From NCBI GenBank assembly GCA_900155495.1, contig FTLJ01000227.1, forward strand, positions 1-64,000: a stretch of DNA of 64,000 nt. Direction: 5' to 3'. Under the pieces are notes generated by a model that was not told the DNA's origin, did no database searches, and worked only from the letters and a program-made list of their open reading frames with translations. Position 1 is the first letter of the stretch. Every line of letters starts with the position of its first letter. The position numbers were made by a program, and so were the translations under genes. Below, piece by piece: positions 10,831 through 22,654 of this stretch. This stretch comes from Porogramme epimiltina (taxonomy: Eukaryota; Basidiomycota; Agaricomycetes; Polyporales; Polyporaceae).

Positions 10831-12243
10831 GTTATAAAACGAATATAGCGTAGATGTAGATGCAGAGGAGAGGAGAGGAAGGGAGTTTGTGGGCCATTGT
10901 CGAGATAGCCACACACCGCCAATAGACGCAGCACAGGCTTTGACATAGACGACGACGAGCGGATCCGGAATTGTGAAAGCTCCGAAAGAAGCGCCGGGAA
11001 CTCGTTCAAGATACACGTGACTGACGTCATCGCGCCAAGCCTACGCAGTTGGGAGGGCACTGGCAACGGTCCTCCTTGGACGAGCACAGTATGTGGGCTC
11101 GCTTCAGCCTCTCTTCTACACCTCGTTGAACATCCTGCCCACAAAGGAAGATAATACACACATCTTCATCCGCATCACACCATGATGAATATCCGTTAGG
11201 CTGTGCGATGCAACAGCAATTGGAAGGACATCTTGCGGTGGAGGTGTACTGCTGGACTCCTAACTTGTTGGGACGGACGGTCCAAGTGCGTAGTCCATTC
11301 TCTTTTACCCCTGCGCTTCTCTAAAGCCCTACCAGTACCGTTGCTCAGCCTTCTATCTCCCAACTGCGTTGGAGCGCCACGTGTCAATAGGTCTTAGGCT
11401 TAGGGAGAGCGGGGGACCACTCCATTCGACGTACCCATGGTATACAACCAGAGAGATACCGGATTCTCTTCGGCGGCCGCTCAAGCTCACTCGCTCCAAG
11501 CATCCACCATCTCCAGCCTTGACACTCCCTCTGGCGGACATGTTGGGACAAGGCATCCCCCATCCGATTCGGAATTCCACGAAAACAACGCCGGTGTCTC
11601 CGACGCGAAGCCGTCGACAAGCCACGCACTACTCTGCAATGTCTACCTGGATGTACAATATCACTCGTTCTGGAAAGTATTGAAGGAAGAAGGGGGCTCG
11701 GAAGGAATGGTAGCGCAAGTACACCGCGCCCCCGGGCCCCAACGAGCCGCAGGTTGGAGTTGGGAAATAAGGCGACGGATACAGGTTGCGGAGCGCAGGG
11801 AAAGAGTGAGTCGTACCCTAGTCGTGCTTCTATTCTATTTTGACCCCGAACGTGCAGCGCAGTTGAAACTGGGCTCCGCCAGGACAAGTGTTTCGGGTCG
11901 TGTTGCCTCGTCATTCAGAGCCGAAGATAGTCCAGACCCGCCGTTGTAGAAAGGCTGTCCTCAACCTCAAATACGCACGTGATGACCAGCTATGTCATGC
12001 CTTGAGCCCTTTGAATCGAAATTCCTCTACAGGTTTCAACTGAGCACGTCCATATGAGGAGCACTGGAGTATCAAGCTTGGTGGCCCCCTCGTGCGCGCT
12101 CCCGGATGGGCGGGGAATTGCCGAATTAGGAAGGCGTCGGGACGACGGGGACGCCGTGCGCACGCTGCCTGCGGCACAGCAAGAGGCGACCCGTGACTGT
12201 TATCTCGACCTCTGGCGCTCCCGTCCAGCGCTGCCCTCTCCCG
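10831..12243. other. Intergenic stretch between pseudokinase and DUF4246 gene
   Basis: Two opposed frames of about 170 codons (11437-11949 plus, 11384-11914 minus) overlap almost completely. Neither has a motif or a convincing composition, so neither is called. The left part is the upstream region of the pseudokinase gene. Confidence 0.4.
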
Positions 12244-12250
12244 TATAAAA
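12244..12250 (+). promoter_or_regulatory. TATA-like box of the DUF4246 gene
   Basis: TATAAAA lies 58 nt upstream of the ATG at 12308, preceded by a CT-rich stretch, a common arrangement for a fungal core promoter. Confidence 0.5.
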
Positions 12251-12307
12251 CCCGGAAGTCGCTCTAGACGATGCTGCGTCCCCCCCTTTTTCAGCGCAGC
12301 AATCAGG

Positions 12308-14155
12308 ATGACACTCGCTATGTCGGACGTCGACTTCCCGACCCCCTTCAACTTCCATGACTTCGAGCCTGTCACGCTCGTCGAGCTCCGCATGCGCTTC
12401 TACTCGTGCAAGATACGTGCGAAGCCGTTCTGGTGGGAGAAGGTGCACGACCCGGCGATCGTCGCGAAGTGGCGCGCGGAGATTGTGGAGCACGACCGCG
12501 AGACGGTAGAAAGACTGTGGGGCCGGCAAAAACGCTCTACCGTCCATAGAGACGATACAGAGGACGACGATGAAGAGGACGATGATGACGTCGACGACGA
12601 CGATGATCCCCAGGGGGACGTGAAGAAGTGGCCTCACGACCCCGTAACGGAGGCCCAACTTGACTATGTTGTCGAAGAGCTGAAGCATGCTGCTACTAAA
12701 CGCGACAATGAGACTGGAGCGTTCGTGAGTCCCCTTGGGCTCCTGCTTCAACAAGATAGTCAATTCTAACACGTCCTGTCGCAGCCAGCCGCGATTCATG
12801 CCGTGTACGAGGCACACTCGCTCGTCTCTCAGGCGCTGAAGAGCGAGCTCATCGCAGCCGTTTCGATTCTGGAAAACGTCCCAAAGGAAGAGAAGGACTG
12901 GCACCCCGGCTCCCACAAGCAGGTCCTCGATCTCGTGCACCCATCCCTCTACTGCTTGCGTATCGGAGAGACGCTTGTTCGCAAAGAAGACGCGTCTAGC
13001 GGGGATGCGCTCGAGGTTATCACTAACGAGAACTACCAAGACAGGCGCTTTGACTTAGAGGGCTACTCACAGAGCTACTACGCGCTGTCGACCAAGTACC
13101 AATGGCTCCCAACTGACTTCACCGTCTCTGAGTCGGGTACCGTCGCAGCAACGAGCTACATCAACAACCTCCACCCTACCCGCCACAGAGCACTCTACCC
13201 GCCCATAACGTCTGTGCTCGCCCGCTTCGTCCCGCTCTTCGAGCGCGTCCTGGGAGATTCGTTGTCACCCAAGTCACCCTTCGCCATCCTGGTCGACCCG
13301 TGTTCGTGGTACCAAGACCCAGAAGTGCCAGAGCCCAAGTGGAGGCCTAATATCCCCAGCGACGAATACGACAGGCTGCAGAGCGAGTGGGAGAACAAGC
13401 ACTACTGGCCCACTATCCCCGACCCCGCGCCGTTCGACCCGGAGAAAGTCCCGGACCTTCCGCCCCTCGAGTTGAAGGGCCACACGCTACAGGTCATCGT
13501 CAAGCTCGCGAATATCGTTCTCACACCCAAGAAACCGAAGTACGGCGGCGGGTCATGGCACGTCGAGGGCATGGAGAACGAGCGGATCGTCGCGACGGGC
13601 CTCTACTACTACGCGTGCGCGAACATCACCGAGTCCCGGCTCGCGTTTCGCACGGTCGTCGGCAACGGGGAGAAAGACGGCCTGTCGTACGAGGGGAGCG
13701 ACTTCAAGGGATACCGCGCCGCGTTCGGCTTCAGCGACAACGACCCGATGAACCAGCACCTCGGGCACATCGTCGCGGAGGAGGGCAAGTGCGTCGCGTT
13801 CCCGAACTTCTACCAGCACCGCGTCGACGCGTTCGAGCTCGCGGACCCCTCCAAGCCTGGACACCGGAAGATCCTGTGCTTCTTCCTCGTCGACCCGACG
13901 CAGAGGATCCTGTCGACGAGTGACGTGCCGCCCCAGCAGGCGGACTGGACGATGGACGAGGTGGCGAAGGTCCCTGCGATGCGGAAGCTCCCCGTCGAGC
14001 TGTTCGATATGATCATCGCGTACGCGAAAGACGGGCTGATCTCTCGGAAGGAGGCGGAGGAGCACCGAACACGGCTGATGAAAGAGCGGTCGAAGTCCGT
14101 TGTGGCACTTAACGAGGCAGTGTACGAGGTGAAGTTCAACATGTGCGAGCATTAG
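12308..14155 (+). CDS. DUF4246 protein, probable 2OG-Fe(II)-dioxygenase fold
   Basis: Two exons (12308-12724 and 12785-14155, phase 0, 60-nt intron) encode 595 residues. DUF4246 (PF14033) is a common fungal family believed to have the double-stranded beta-helix fold of 2-oxoglutarate/Fe(II) dioxygenases; its substrates are unknown. Family blocks seen: IRAKPFWWEKVHDPAIVAKW, VHPSLYCLRIGETL, ATSYINNLHPTRHRALYPPI, PLFERVL, GGSWHVEGMENERIVATGLYYY and CVAFPNFYQHRVDAFEL. His and Glu of WHVEGM and the later His of YQHRV are the likely metal ligands. A run of almost pure Asp/Glu (about residues 83-101) sits in a probable loop between the N-terminal part and the core. No signal peptide or membrane segment, so cytosolic or nuclear. 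Met 12308 is used; Met 12320 is an alternative. Codon use is GC-rich in the C-terminal half. Confidence 0.92.
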
Positions 14156-14664
14156 CAACTGTACGGTCTGTAGCTAGGTAGATCCCCACACCGGACCATA
14201 TCTTACTCCCATGTTTCAAACAGACGCCTCGAAGAGAGACAAATCGACGTGGTCGACTATACTTTGTCAGTGCGAGTTACTTCGTCGACCTCCCAGAAGG
14301 AGGCGTTCTCTGTCGGAATTTAACCCATTCCTGGTGCTGCATCCTCCAGATTTCAACGTAACCCGCTAGGAGTCAGTAATTGGGGCACCAATCACCACTA
14401 GCGCCGAGTGCACGACGGGCGACAGAATTGCACAGTGATGAGGTCTTGGAGTTTGATTCTCGTTCCTCCACTCATCCACACCCTCTCATTGCTGCTTGCC
14501 TTTGATATCCGACAAATTAGCTCGCACATTCACCTAATTTACACAATATATGTGGTTTTCCGCAACGTACTGTTCTAGCCAGAAGGATGCATCGCCGAAC
14601 TGCTAGCCCCACAGGGCAGGTGGGAAACCCTGTTTTTCTCCCTCCTCCACGATGTACAATGGAG
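14156..14664. other. Convergent intergenic region
   Basis: Lies between the 3' ends of the DUF4246 gene and the HET-domain gene. No open frame or structured repeat is seen; it presumably holds both polyadenylation regions. Confidence 0.6.
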
Positions 14665-16908
14665 CTATTCGATCTTATGAATGGTAGTCATACGTTGACC
14701 CGTCTGAACTCCCCTCTCACTGGCCCTTCTGCTGCTTCCAGCGTTCCTCCTAATATCCACCTCTAGTGTTGGGTCCCTAACATCCGGCGACCTCCGTCGA
14801 AACCATAAGACGTGAAAGTCACGTTGATGGTCAGGAATTGGCCATTCAGCCCACTGGGGATAACTAGGAGCATACGTTAAGAACAGATGGTCGTGGTCGC
14901 AGGCGTTATTAGGGACGAGGGATCGTATGTCTGGGGACTGGCTCGCAGGGTAGTAGCGGATGGTGGCATAGTGTTCACCGAGCGGGACCTGGGGAGGAAC
15001 TACCGTACCAGTGCTTGATTCACGTGTGTCTCCGCTGTCTGAGGATGGGTGAGGGGAAGATCGCGTGCAACGACCGAGTTGGAGTATGAGTGACGGCCAC
15101 CCCCCGTAGGCGGCTCCCCACTTAAAGATGAGGCTGGCTGGGGTGGATCCGGTCCACGGTAGAGGTGGAACATCTATGTCAGAGAGCACGAGACCGTGCT
15201 CTCTTTCCCATCTCGCAATCGCAGAGGTTGAGAACTCGTATGGGCGATCAGGTGAGCCGGCCATGAGCCGGGCGACGCCTAACGGGGCACCGGTTACTCC
15301 CTCCCGATAGGCAGGCCGCAAGGAGATGTAGATTTCCTTGACCCACAACTCTAGACCGCATGCGAGATTGAAGGGCATTGTGATGTAACGAAAACCGTTG
15401 GGCCATGAACAGATGTATACATCTGGTTGTTCTCGCTTGGCGCCCGCGGCTGCGTTATCCTTCCTCAGGGCAAGCCCCACTAGTTCTTCTGGATCGTCGA
15501 CATAGCGCCGAGAGCATCCTAGGAGTGCAATGTAGCACCCTTGCGTAACTTCGACCACTGGGAGTCTGGTACGGAGACCAAACTGAGCGACTGTGAACGC
15601 GATGGTCATGGTGATAATTGATGTAGAATACATCTACCAAGGAAAAGCAGAAGTCACTCAAACTGTTCATTAACGAGTCGTGCCAACTTCTAGTTAGCGG
15701 CTCACCTGCTCATTGACTGCACTACACCCGATCTGCATATTCCCCGACGATAAAAAGTCTTCGGGAGATGGTGCGAGCGCGTATTCTGCATTCCGAGGGC
15801 CCAGGATGGCGTCGGTCATTGGCATGTTGAGTACACTTTGGAGACCGGCCATATTCTCGACTGAAATTGAGTTACCCCACACAAGGAAGGTGGTATCCAC
15901 AGAGGACCTCACAATCTCCTCTTGAAGGCGGTAGAATGCTTTCTTCCCCTCTCCATATATCGTCGGCATGTTGACACCGAAGATACCAAGTAGGCAATAC
16001 GCCATGTCTTCGACGCGCGTGGTCTCCCGCCTCGCCGCCCAGGACATACGGGTAGCGATGCTCATGGTGAAAAAATCTTCCTCCAGTCGCAGGACGCTGG
16101 CAGGAATGCCAGTTACCCACTCTAGCGTGTCCGCGAGCATGTATTTGTTTCCGAGGGGGGCCCAATCTTCCGCCATGAAGAGGACGTTATGAGGCGCGAG
16201 AAGTTCCTGTAGTGTCCATCCGCGTTTGGGCCATCTACTAACAGATAGACTCCATTTGAAGACTTCCCCTTCTGGAGGGCCAATAGGAACATCGGCGAGG
16301 TAAACATAGCAGGTGTCGGAGAGGGAATAGTACTGGAACATAGAATTGATTGCCTCCGTCAGCTCCGTGCTGCTTTCTTTATTGATGCAGCACGTGTCGA
16401 CCCATGCCCATTCGAATCCATCGCGTTCGGCTTGCATGAGGAAGTTCCGAATCTTGGCTGAGATGACGTCGCGTGGGGTAGTAGTAGGAGTCGATTGATT
16501 GGATGTGCTAAGCATAATGTCCTGGGGAAAGGGACGGTTTACAGACCCTGGCAACGGTGGGGCGTCTTGGGGTCCTGCGATGGTGGTACGAGGTCGTGAC
16601 TCTAGCTCGCCTACCCTCTTCGACAAAGCAGATACGGTTCCTTCCAGTTTCCATATAGTTTCTTGCAACTGTGCCACAGTGTCCACTAGACGCTTCCCGC
16701 TTAAAGTATTCGACTCCTCTAGAGAGGAAGATGTATTATTGCGCGCCGCGTTTTCTTCCCACATCTTGGTGGCATTTTTCACCGCTTCGAATGTGTCCTC
16801 TTCTTCCATCTTTCCCCAAACGTGGGACAGGATGGCATATCCTCCAGGGACATCCTCCGGGCACCGGAACTGACGAAGAGTGGCAGTCTTCGTATTGAGA
16901 AGCCACAT
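14665..16908 (-). CDS. HET-domain protein with coiled-coil insertion
   Basis: Two exons (16908-15706 and 15633-14665, phase 0) give 723 residues. It starts with the typical MWLLNTKTATLRQF. HET-domain (PF06985) blocks follow: YAILSHVW (24-31), WAWVDTCCINKESSTELTEAINSMFQYY (from about 167), GWTLQELLAP and the family's DMAYCLLGIFGVNMPTIYGEG motif. HET proteins act in heterokaryon incompatibility, where activation after non-self recognition leads to cell death. Here about 135 residues separate YAILSHVW from WVDTCC, holding a predicted coiled coil (about 73-105, heptads in LVDTVAQLQETIWKLEGTVS) and a Pro/Ser/Thr-rich linker. The C-terminal half has no recognised domain. No NACHT or WD repeats, so the recognition partner would have to be another protein. 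Confidence 0.9.
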
Positions 16909-17937
16909 TGACCTTGTGAGAGCGTAGCATGTAAAAGAATGAACAATGGATGGGACAGGTCATGGACCTACACGGAGATGGTGTAGTGGGAAAGATGAGA
17001 TCAATGCAATTGCAGCACCAAGGCGCTCGGACGACCGGAAGCTGGTTGAGAAAGCCGGCGTGGTAGATGTTTGGCGAGGGCGGTCGATGTCAGCAGAGAC
17101 GAAGCGCAGGAGGTGTTGATCCTGAGAAATTCTGGATATAACGTCTCCCAGGAGAAAAAGGCGCATCAGGCCTTCCGCATCAAAAACGCTTTAAATATGG
17201 CAACCCAAAGCAGTGGTCTTCTCTCAAGCATCTGCGCTATTTGCACACGTCTTGCGCTCTTGCTCAGAAGGAGACAGTACGTGCGCCTGACTCAGCTTGA
17301 CACATCCCGGCAGCTGCCTGCTTATTTCTCTCACACATCCGCGTATGCCATTCATTTCGCCACTTTCATTCTGAAGAGTAAAGTGGCAACCACACGAGCC
17401 GATGTTAACACGAACTTGATTTTTAACTAAAGCGTCGCCCAACAACACTCCAAATATCCAAACATAGGACAAAAGGATATATCTATTCTCCTAATGTGAG
17501 CAGCTACTTCTGGAGCACACCGTTTACCTCCACAATCGCTTGAAGCTGCGTACAGTGTCCTGTGGGACGCTCGATGATCTCCAAATGCGGGAACTACATC
17601 CGCATGCCAGTCTCTGCAAGCTCGAACTTTTCTTGAGCAGTGAGGCATACCTAGTCGTACAATGCCGCTATAAACTGGGCAGTCTTAAGTTGATGTAACA
17701 AGCCTCCTCTGGGAGAGCTTTTGTGCTTAATGTATCGGAATACGGGCGCCAACACACGGAGGAACACGTTTCAATGACTAGTGATCCACATCATCGTGAC
17801 AGATCTAGCAATGAGGCACAGTCCGTATAACAGGATGTTTGACGACACGCTGGGAGCTATACGTAGCAAGCAATACACTGATCACATATTCGAGAGCAAT
17901 TGCAAATGGTAGGAACTCCGAGTGAGCGGTGAGCTCG
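16909..17937. other. Intergenic stretch
   Basis: Upstream region of the HET gene and downstream region of Hsp70-like copy 1. Short frames only (for example 17071-17430 plus), none recognisable. Confidence 0.5.
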
Positions 17938-20422
17938 TTACTCATCGTACACAATTTGAGCGCTGCCCCTAGTGGGTGAAGAGAATGAGCAAGGATAGAG
18001 ATATACATCACGCGGGATCGCTACCTTTTGGGCTCTCCCTGGTGTATGGAAGACCCGGCCACGTCAGAAGGATGGTAGTACAGACGATTGACGGGTGAAC
18101 TCACGTTCTCTTCCCATCGAACCTGTGCTCGCAGTTCGGGCCCACATAAGAGCACAATATCGAATTTCTTAACGTAAAAGGGGACAATGCCATCGCGCTT
18201 CTGCACCGTGACCTTTGAGAGATCTGCGCGAATGACACAAACGCGTTTGAAACGCGCTTATACCTCGGCGTTAGGGTAAGAGGGCCAGCAAGCAGGACGT
18301 AGCCTTACCGGAAGAAAGATCCACCCATCGAGGGATGGTGTTCTCTGGACCAATGTAGCAAATAACGTCCGTAGAGAAGTCGTGTAAGACATTGTTGGAG
18401 TCTGGGTCCTGTACTATTCGTGCGTATGCTTCTGAGAACTCTTCATCGTCTTTCACTTGAGAGCCCTGGAAAACTCCGATGTAAAAGTTGAAGGTGAGGA
18501 GAAAAGCGAGATATTTACCTTCTTCAGTATAACGGAGAAAGCGTCAATGAGCATAGGCCCCTGTGGGCCCATCTTCACTAGGTCGGCTCGCTCTTTGTGC
18601 TCCGGGAGGAACGGTAGGAACGGAATTGCTACGTCCGTTCCATACGTGTACTTGAGGACACGGTGCGATACAAACCTCTCCAGATAGAATGCAACACCGC
18701 CATCGGCTACTTCTTTGCTCCTGCTAAGAAGTGATTAAACTAGGGTGTAAGAAGTAAGGATTGAAGAAACGTACCGGAAGAAAGAAGGGCGAGAGAGAGG
18801 CATGCTGAACTGCTCCGCTAGAGCTTTCTTCAGATTCTCAAACAACCAATCGTTCGAGGAGAAGCCACCGAGGAGGAAGGCAGACTACGCGTACCAAAGT
18901 CAGAGCGAGACACACATGAGGCCGAGCAGTGGACGTACAGATATATGAGATGTGGCTTTCTGAAATTGCGTACGAACCTCTGCAACTATGCCGCCCAGAG
19001 CGGGGCGGAAGAAAGACTCCATCTCCTCTCTATGAAAGTCAACGTCATCAGTTCTTTGTGTCCCATATACATTGGCCACACTTACGCGGTCAAGACAGGA
19101 TAACCACGCTTTAACCTCAATCTTGCGTCGTCACGACTGTGTACGTGGTGATTGATCCTGACAAGTTTGGTGTGCGAGGCCTTGAATAGCGTCTTCAGGT
19201 TGGTGTCGAAATCTTGTACCATCTTTCTCATCTCCCTCTCTTTCCCATAGTCCGTACCCTTGAACCGTTCTGCCAGATGGATGAGTCAGTGCCACTGCCG
19301 CTACGGAACACACTACACACCCTTCAGGAATTGCTCTGCCCTCTTCGTTACAATAGCAGACCCTTCTAAGATACCTATGTACAAGTGTTAGTTTCATACG
19401 CGTCTACACATAAATCAAAGACCCACATCCAGGTGGCGCTGCCTCTGAAGCCGTCAAGGGCACTGTGGAAGCGAATGTGTAGCTGCTGAGGTCAACGGTT
19501 CCTCCACCAGCGTCAATGATCGTCACGCTCCCACTTGCACGTCCATCCTGGACAAACAGTTGTGATATGAAATGATCGTGCACAGCGACGCTACGTACCT
19601 CCTCGCTGCCACCAATGAGTCCGTGCTGGACGCAATAGTGGACGCTAGCTTCTCCCTCAGTTACGAAGTGGACCCGATTACGACCTGCGTCGGTTTCAGG
19701 AACGAGCCCGGCGAGGATCGCGGCCTCGCGCATCTTGTTCTGCTGTGGGCCCTCCCACCCGTTTGGGTGAGCAAGAATGAACGTAATCTCGTCTTCGACT
19801 CGGTTCCAGAAGGTCTCGCCGTTGGGGACGCTTTCGGAGATGTACTTGCGGGTGCATTTGAACATGTAGCCCAGGAAGTCGGCGAAAACCTGAACCACGG
19901 ATTTGCCATGGGGAAGCGGGGGAAGGTCCTTCTTGATGACGTCCGGAGCACCGACGGTATCAGGGCGGAGATGGAGCTTGAATCTGAGAAAGGGGGGGTC
20001 AGAATAAATGAGTGACCTGCACGAAGGAGGTGATACACTCACCTCCGAACGAACACCAAATCATCGACGCTGGCATCATCACCTCCTACGTCTACAAAAT
20101 CAAAGGCATTGTCGACCTCTTCCTCTAATGCCTCCGCTTCTGCGCCACACGCATGGACAATGCCGTTGGAACGATAGCATACAATTGAGGGTACCCTGTA
20201 GTCGTTCGGCTTGTTTTCTATCCCTGGATAACTAGATTCTACATAGTGAGAATATGTGCATACCAACAGGAGCAGGACATACCGCATAACCGGTCGTATT
20301 TTCGGTGCCTCTCCGGGATCTAGGATAGCATACGATACCCCGGAGAATGTCGTCCCAATGTCGAAGCTGAGAACGAGTGTCTTTCTGGAGCCCCTATACA
20401 GGGAGGGAGTTGGTACAGACAT
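17938..20422 (-). CDS. Hsp70-family ATPase-like protein, copy 1
   Basis: A many-exon gene starting at Met 20422. It has the actin/Hsp70 nucleotide-binding elements: phosphate loop 1 DIGTTFSGVSYAIL in exon 1, phosphate loop 2 IIDAGGGTVDLSSYTF, and the adenosine motif AFLLGGFSSNDWLFENL. Other family blocks are AHPNGWEGPQQNKMREAAI, VHFVTEGEASVHYC, LKRGYPVLTA, SKEVADGGVAFYLERFVSHRV and GPELRAQVRWEEN. The last exon is short (GSAQIVYDE then TAA at 17940-17938), reached through a donor that overlaps a misleading TAG. The family resembles fungal relatives of animal HSPA12 and lacks the canonical Hsp70 substrate-binding domain and EEVD tail, so a client-chaperone role cannot be assumed. All exons found are open. 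Cytosolic by lack of signals. It is closest to copy 3 (52216-54724), with which it shares exon order. Confidence 0.88.
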
Positions 20423-21616
20423 GTTGGGAGTTGAGCACAGATCGAGTCGGCGTGTCCCTCTTTACATATGCCACCCTGCAATGCGCTAGTGCAATGATTA
20501 GAACACGTGTAAAGATGCTGCGGTAATAGCCCAAGAGTCACGCACCATTTGGGAAGCATCTGTGATACCCATGACCGGACGGCCAGAGGACGATATAGGT
20601 CCGAAGGCACGACATGAGGCGAACGGAAGAGTTAAAGTTGTCACGTTTGGTGTAGATATGGGCTTCATATGAAGCGGTGACCACCTGTTATGAAACCTTC
20701 AGAACATACTGCGAAGTATTTCCCCTTTGCCCTGGATCTAGACGCGTACGTGCACTGTCAAGGACACAAAACTTTATACACCCATTGAGATGCCCGTAGG
20801 GGTACCATTGGATATACGGTTTGAGAAGATGCCGTCGCAGGGTACAAGGCGACGATCCGACCACGGGATGCAAATCACTTCACTTGAGGCACAGCTGGCA
20901 AAACGGACCGCCGCACATGTGTGCGGGATACTGAGGACAACGTTTTCTTCATCTACCAACAAAGGCAAGTAGGAGACGGCGTACATGATCTAGACTCAGG
21001 CTCGACTGCCGCAGTGCGCCCAATACGAACGTTGATCCTCATAATCGTGTTGAGTGTGTGTCTTAAAGAGTTTAAGACTTCTATTAGACAGAGAACGCGC
21101 TGCAATACGATCAACAGTCAAGACGACTGGAGTCTAAGGTTGAATTTCGAATACTTGAACACGAAGGACTCAAGCTGCGTTCATCGGCAGTCGCCGTGGA
21201 TCGGCAAAGGCCGAAAATCGTCACGTGAGCAGGGCACGTCCGGTCTAGACCGCGACCCTCCAGAGGGCGAACGCAAGAGATTTCAGTCAGGAGTCAGGAC
21301 CAGAGGAAAACTTGTAACTAAACAGAAGTCGGCCGACTCCGGTAAGAATAGTGGATGCAGCACACGATCGATGTATCGCACCGATGACCCAAACGCAGTC
21401 CCAACAAATGATAGATCGTTCAAACATCTCATAATCGTCGCATTTCGTGAGATAATACAGACATAAGCACCAGTACAAATCCCACCCTAGCCGGTCGCGA
21501 CACCCTAAAGACGCGCGAACACACCCAGGAGCGCATTTACCAAAAGACCAAGTGACCCACCGGGGACGCTACACTACCATGCATAGCGCCGCCTAAGCAA
21601 CGGGGATTCGCGCTCA
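20423..21616. other. Intergenic stretch
   Basis: Upstream region of Hsp70-like copy 1 and downstream region of the first G1 peptidase. One 181-codon plus-strand frame (20921-21466) has charged, motif-free composition and no exon support. Confidence 0.5.
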
Positions 21617-22546
21617 CTAGACGTACGCGATCGTGACGGAGTCGCTCGTGGTCGAGACGGAGGTGAGGACCGTGCTGCTCTGCTCGATGTCGATGATCGT
21701 CGCGCCGGACGGGCCGACGGACGTGCCGGCCGTCGTCGTCGCGGACGCGCCGGTGAAGGTGACGGTGCCGAAGTTGGCGAAGGGCACGAGCGACGAGCCC
21801 TCCTCGAAGTCCTCGACGATCCACTCCGCGTTGTACTCGCACAGCGACGGCTGGCCCGAGAACGTGTGCGTGACCGTCTTGCCCTTGCTCACGTTCGTGA
21901 TCGTCGCCGTGCCGCCCGTCTTCGACGACGCCGTCACGGTGACCGTGACCTCGTCGCCGGCGGAGAAGGTGATGCCCGAGAAGTCGTACGCGTAGTCGGG
22001 GTACCACTCGTACCAGGCTGCGGAGTGACGTCAGCGGGAGTAGGGAGGGCGGAACACGGGAATACGGCGCGCGTACCATCGTAGCTCACGCTCGAGCCGG
22101 AGACGGTGAAGTCGACACCGGTCTGGAGGATGGCGGTGCCGCAAGTGTCACCGTCGATGCCGACCCACGCAGAGGCGGCGTGCGAGCCAGAGCCGCCAGA
22201 GGGCTCCTTGGGCGTCGGGACGGTGAAGGTGCCCGTCACGGTCTTGTAGGTAGCCTAGAGACAACACGGTAAGCGGCTTCCCGCCGACCGCGTGCTGCGC
22301 GCGGGGGGACCGATTACGCACCTTGCTGGCGACGAGCACCGCGCCGGCCCAGTTGGAGCTGTACTCGACGTGCGAGGCGTTGCTGGCCGCAGAGATGGCG
22401 GAGGTCGACACCTGCTTGGGGCGCGACTGGTGCGAGAGGCCAGACGCGCGGCGGGCGGCGCGCTGAGCGAAGCGCTCCTTGGAGGTGGGGACGGCGAACG
22501 CCGCGGTGGCGAGGAGCACCTGAGCGAGGAGGGCGATGGCGACCAT
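21617..22546 (-). CDS. Secreted G1 glutamic peptidase (eqolisin), copy 1
   Basis: Three exons (22546-22322, 22254-22077, 22017-21617) encode 267 residues of peptidase family G1, acid endopeptidases such as scytalidoglutamic peptidase and aspergilloglutamic peptidase. A signal peptide (MVAIALLAQVLLATAAFA) is followed by a basic propeptide and the mature start region YSSNWAGAV. The catalytic dyad is present: Gln about 119 in TAILQTGVDF and Glu about 199 in AEWIVEDFEEG. Conserved blocks include SAWVGIDGDTCGTA, WYEWYPDYAYDFSGI and VTHTFSGQPSLCEYNAEW. The enzyme is expected outside the cell, degrading protein at low pH. TATAAAG lies about 105 nt upstream of the ATG. The gene is strongly GC-rich at third positions, as often in well-expressed genes of this group. 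A close tandem copy lies at 24915-25859. Confidence 0.95.
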
Positions 22547-22647
22547 GATGACGGCGGGGCAGAGGAGACGAGGAGGGGTCGACTCGAACGAGGCTGTCAG
22601 AACTGGGTGGATCCCGAGCTGAGGAGCGAGCGTTGTGCGGCGGAGCC

Positions 22648-22654
22648 CTTTATA
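22648..22654 (-). promoter_or_regulatory. TATA box of G1 peptidase copy 1
   Basis: TATAAAG on the minus strand, about 100 nt upstream of the ATG. The stretch from here to the ATG shares ordered blocks with the same interval of copy 2 (TCCTCAGCT, ACCCAG, TCGAGYCGAC, CTCCTCTGCCC). Confidence 0.7.

Noticed and set aside
12200..13039. 279-codon minus-strand frame
   Set aside because: Antisense of the DUF4246 gene, which has family motifs and a good intron.
20921..21466. 181-codon plus-strand frame
   Set aside because: Charged, repetitive, motif-free; no supporting exon or promoter.
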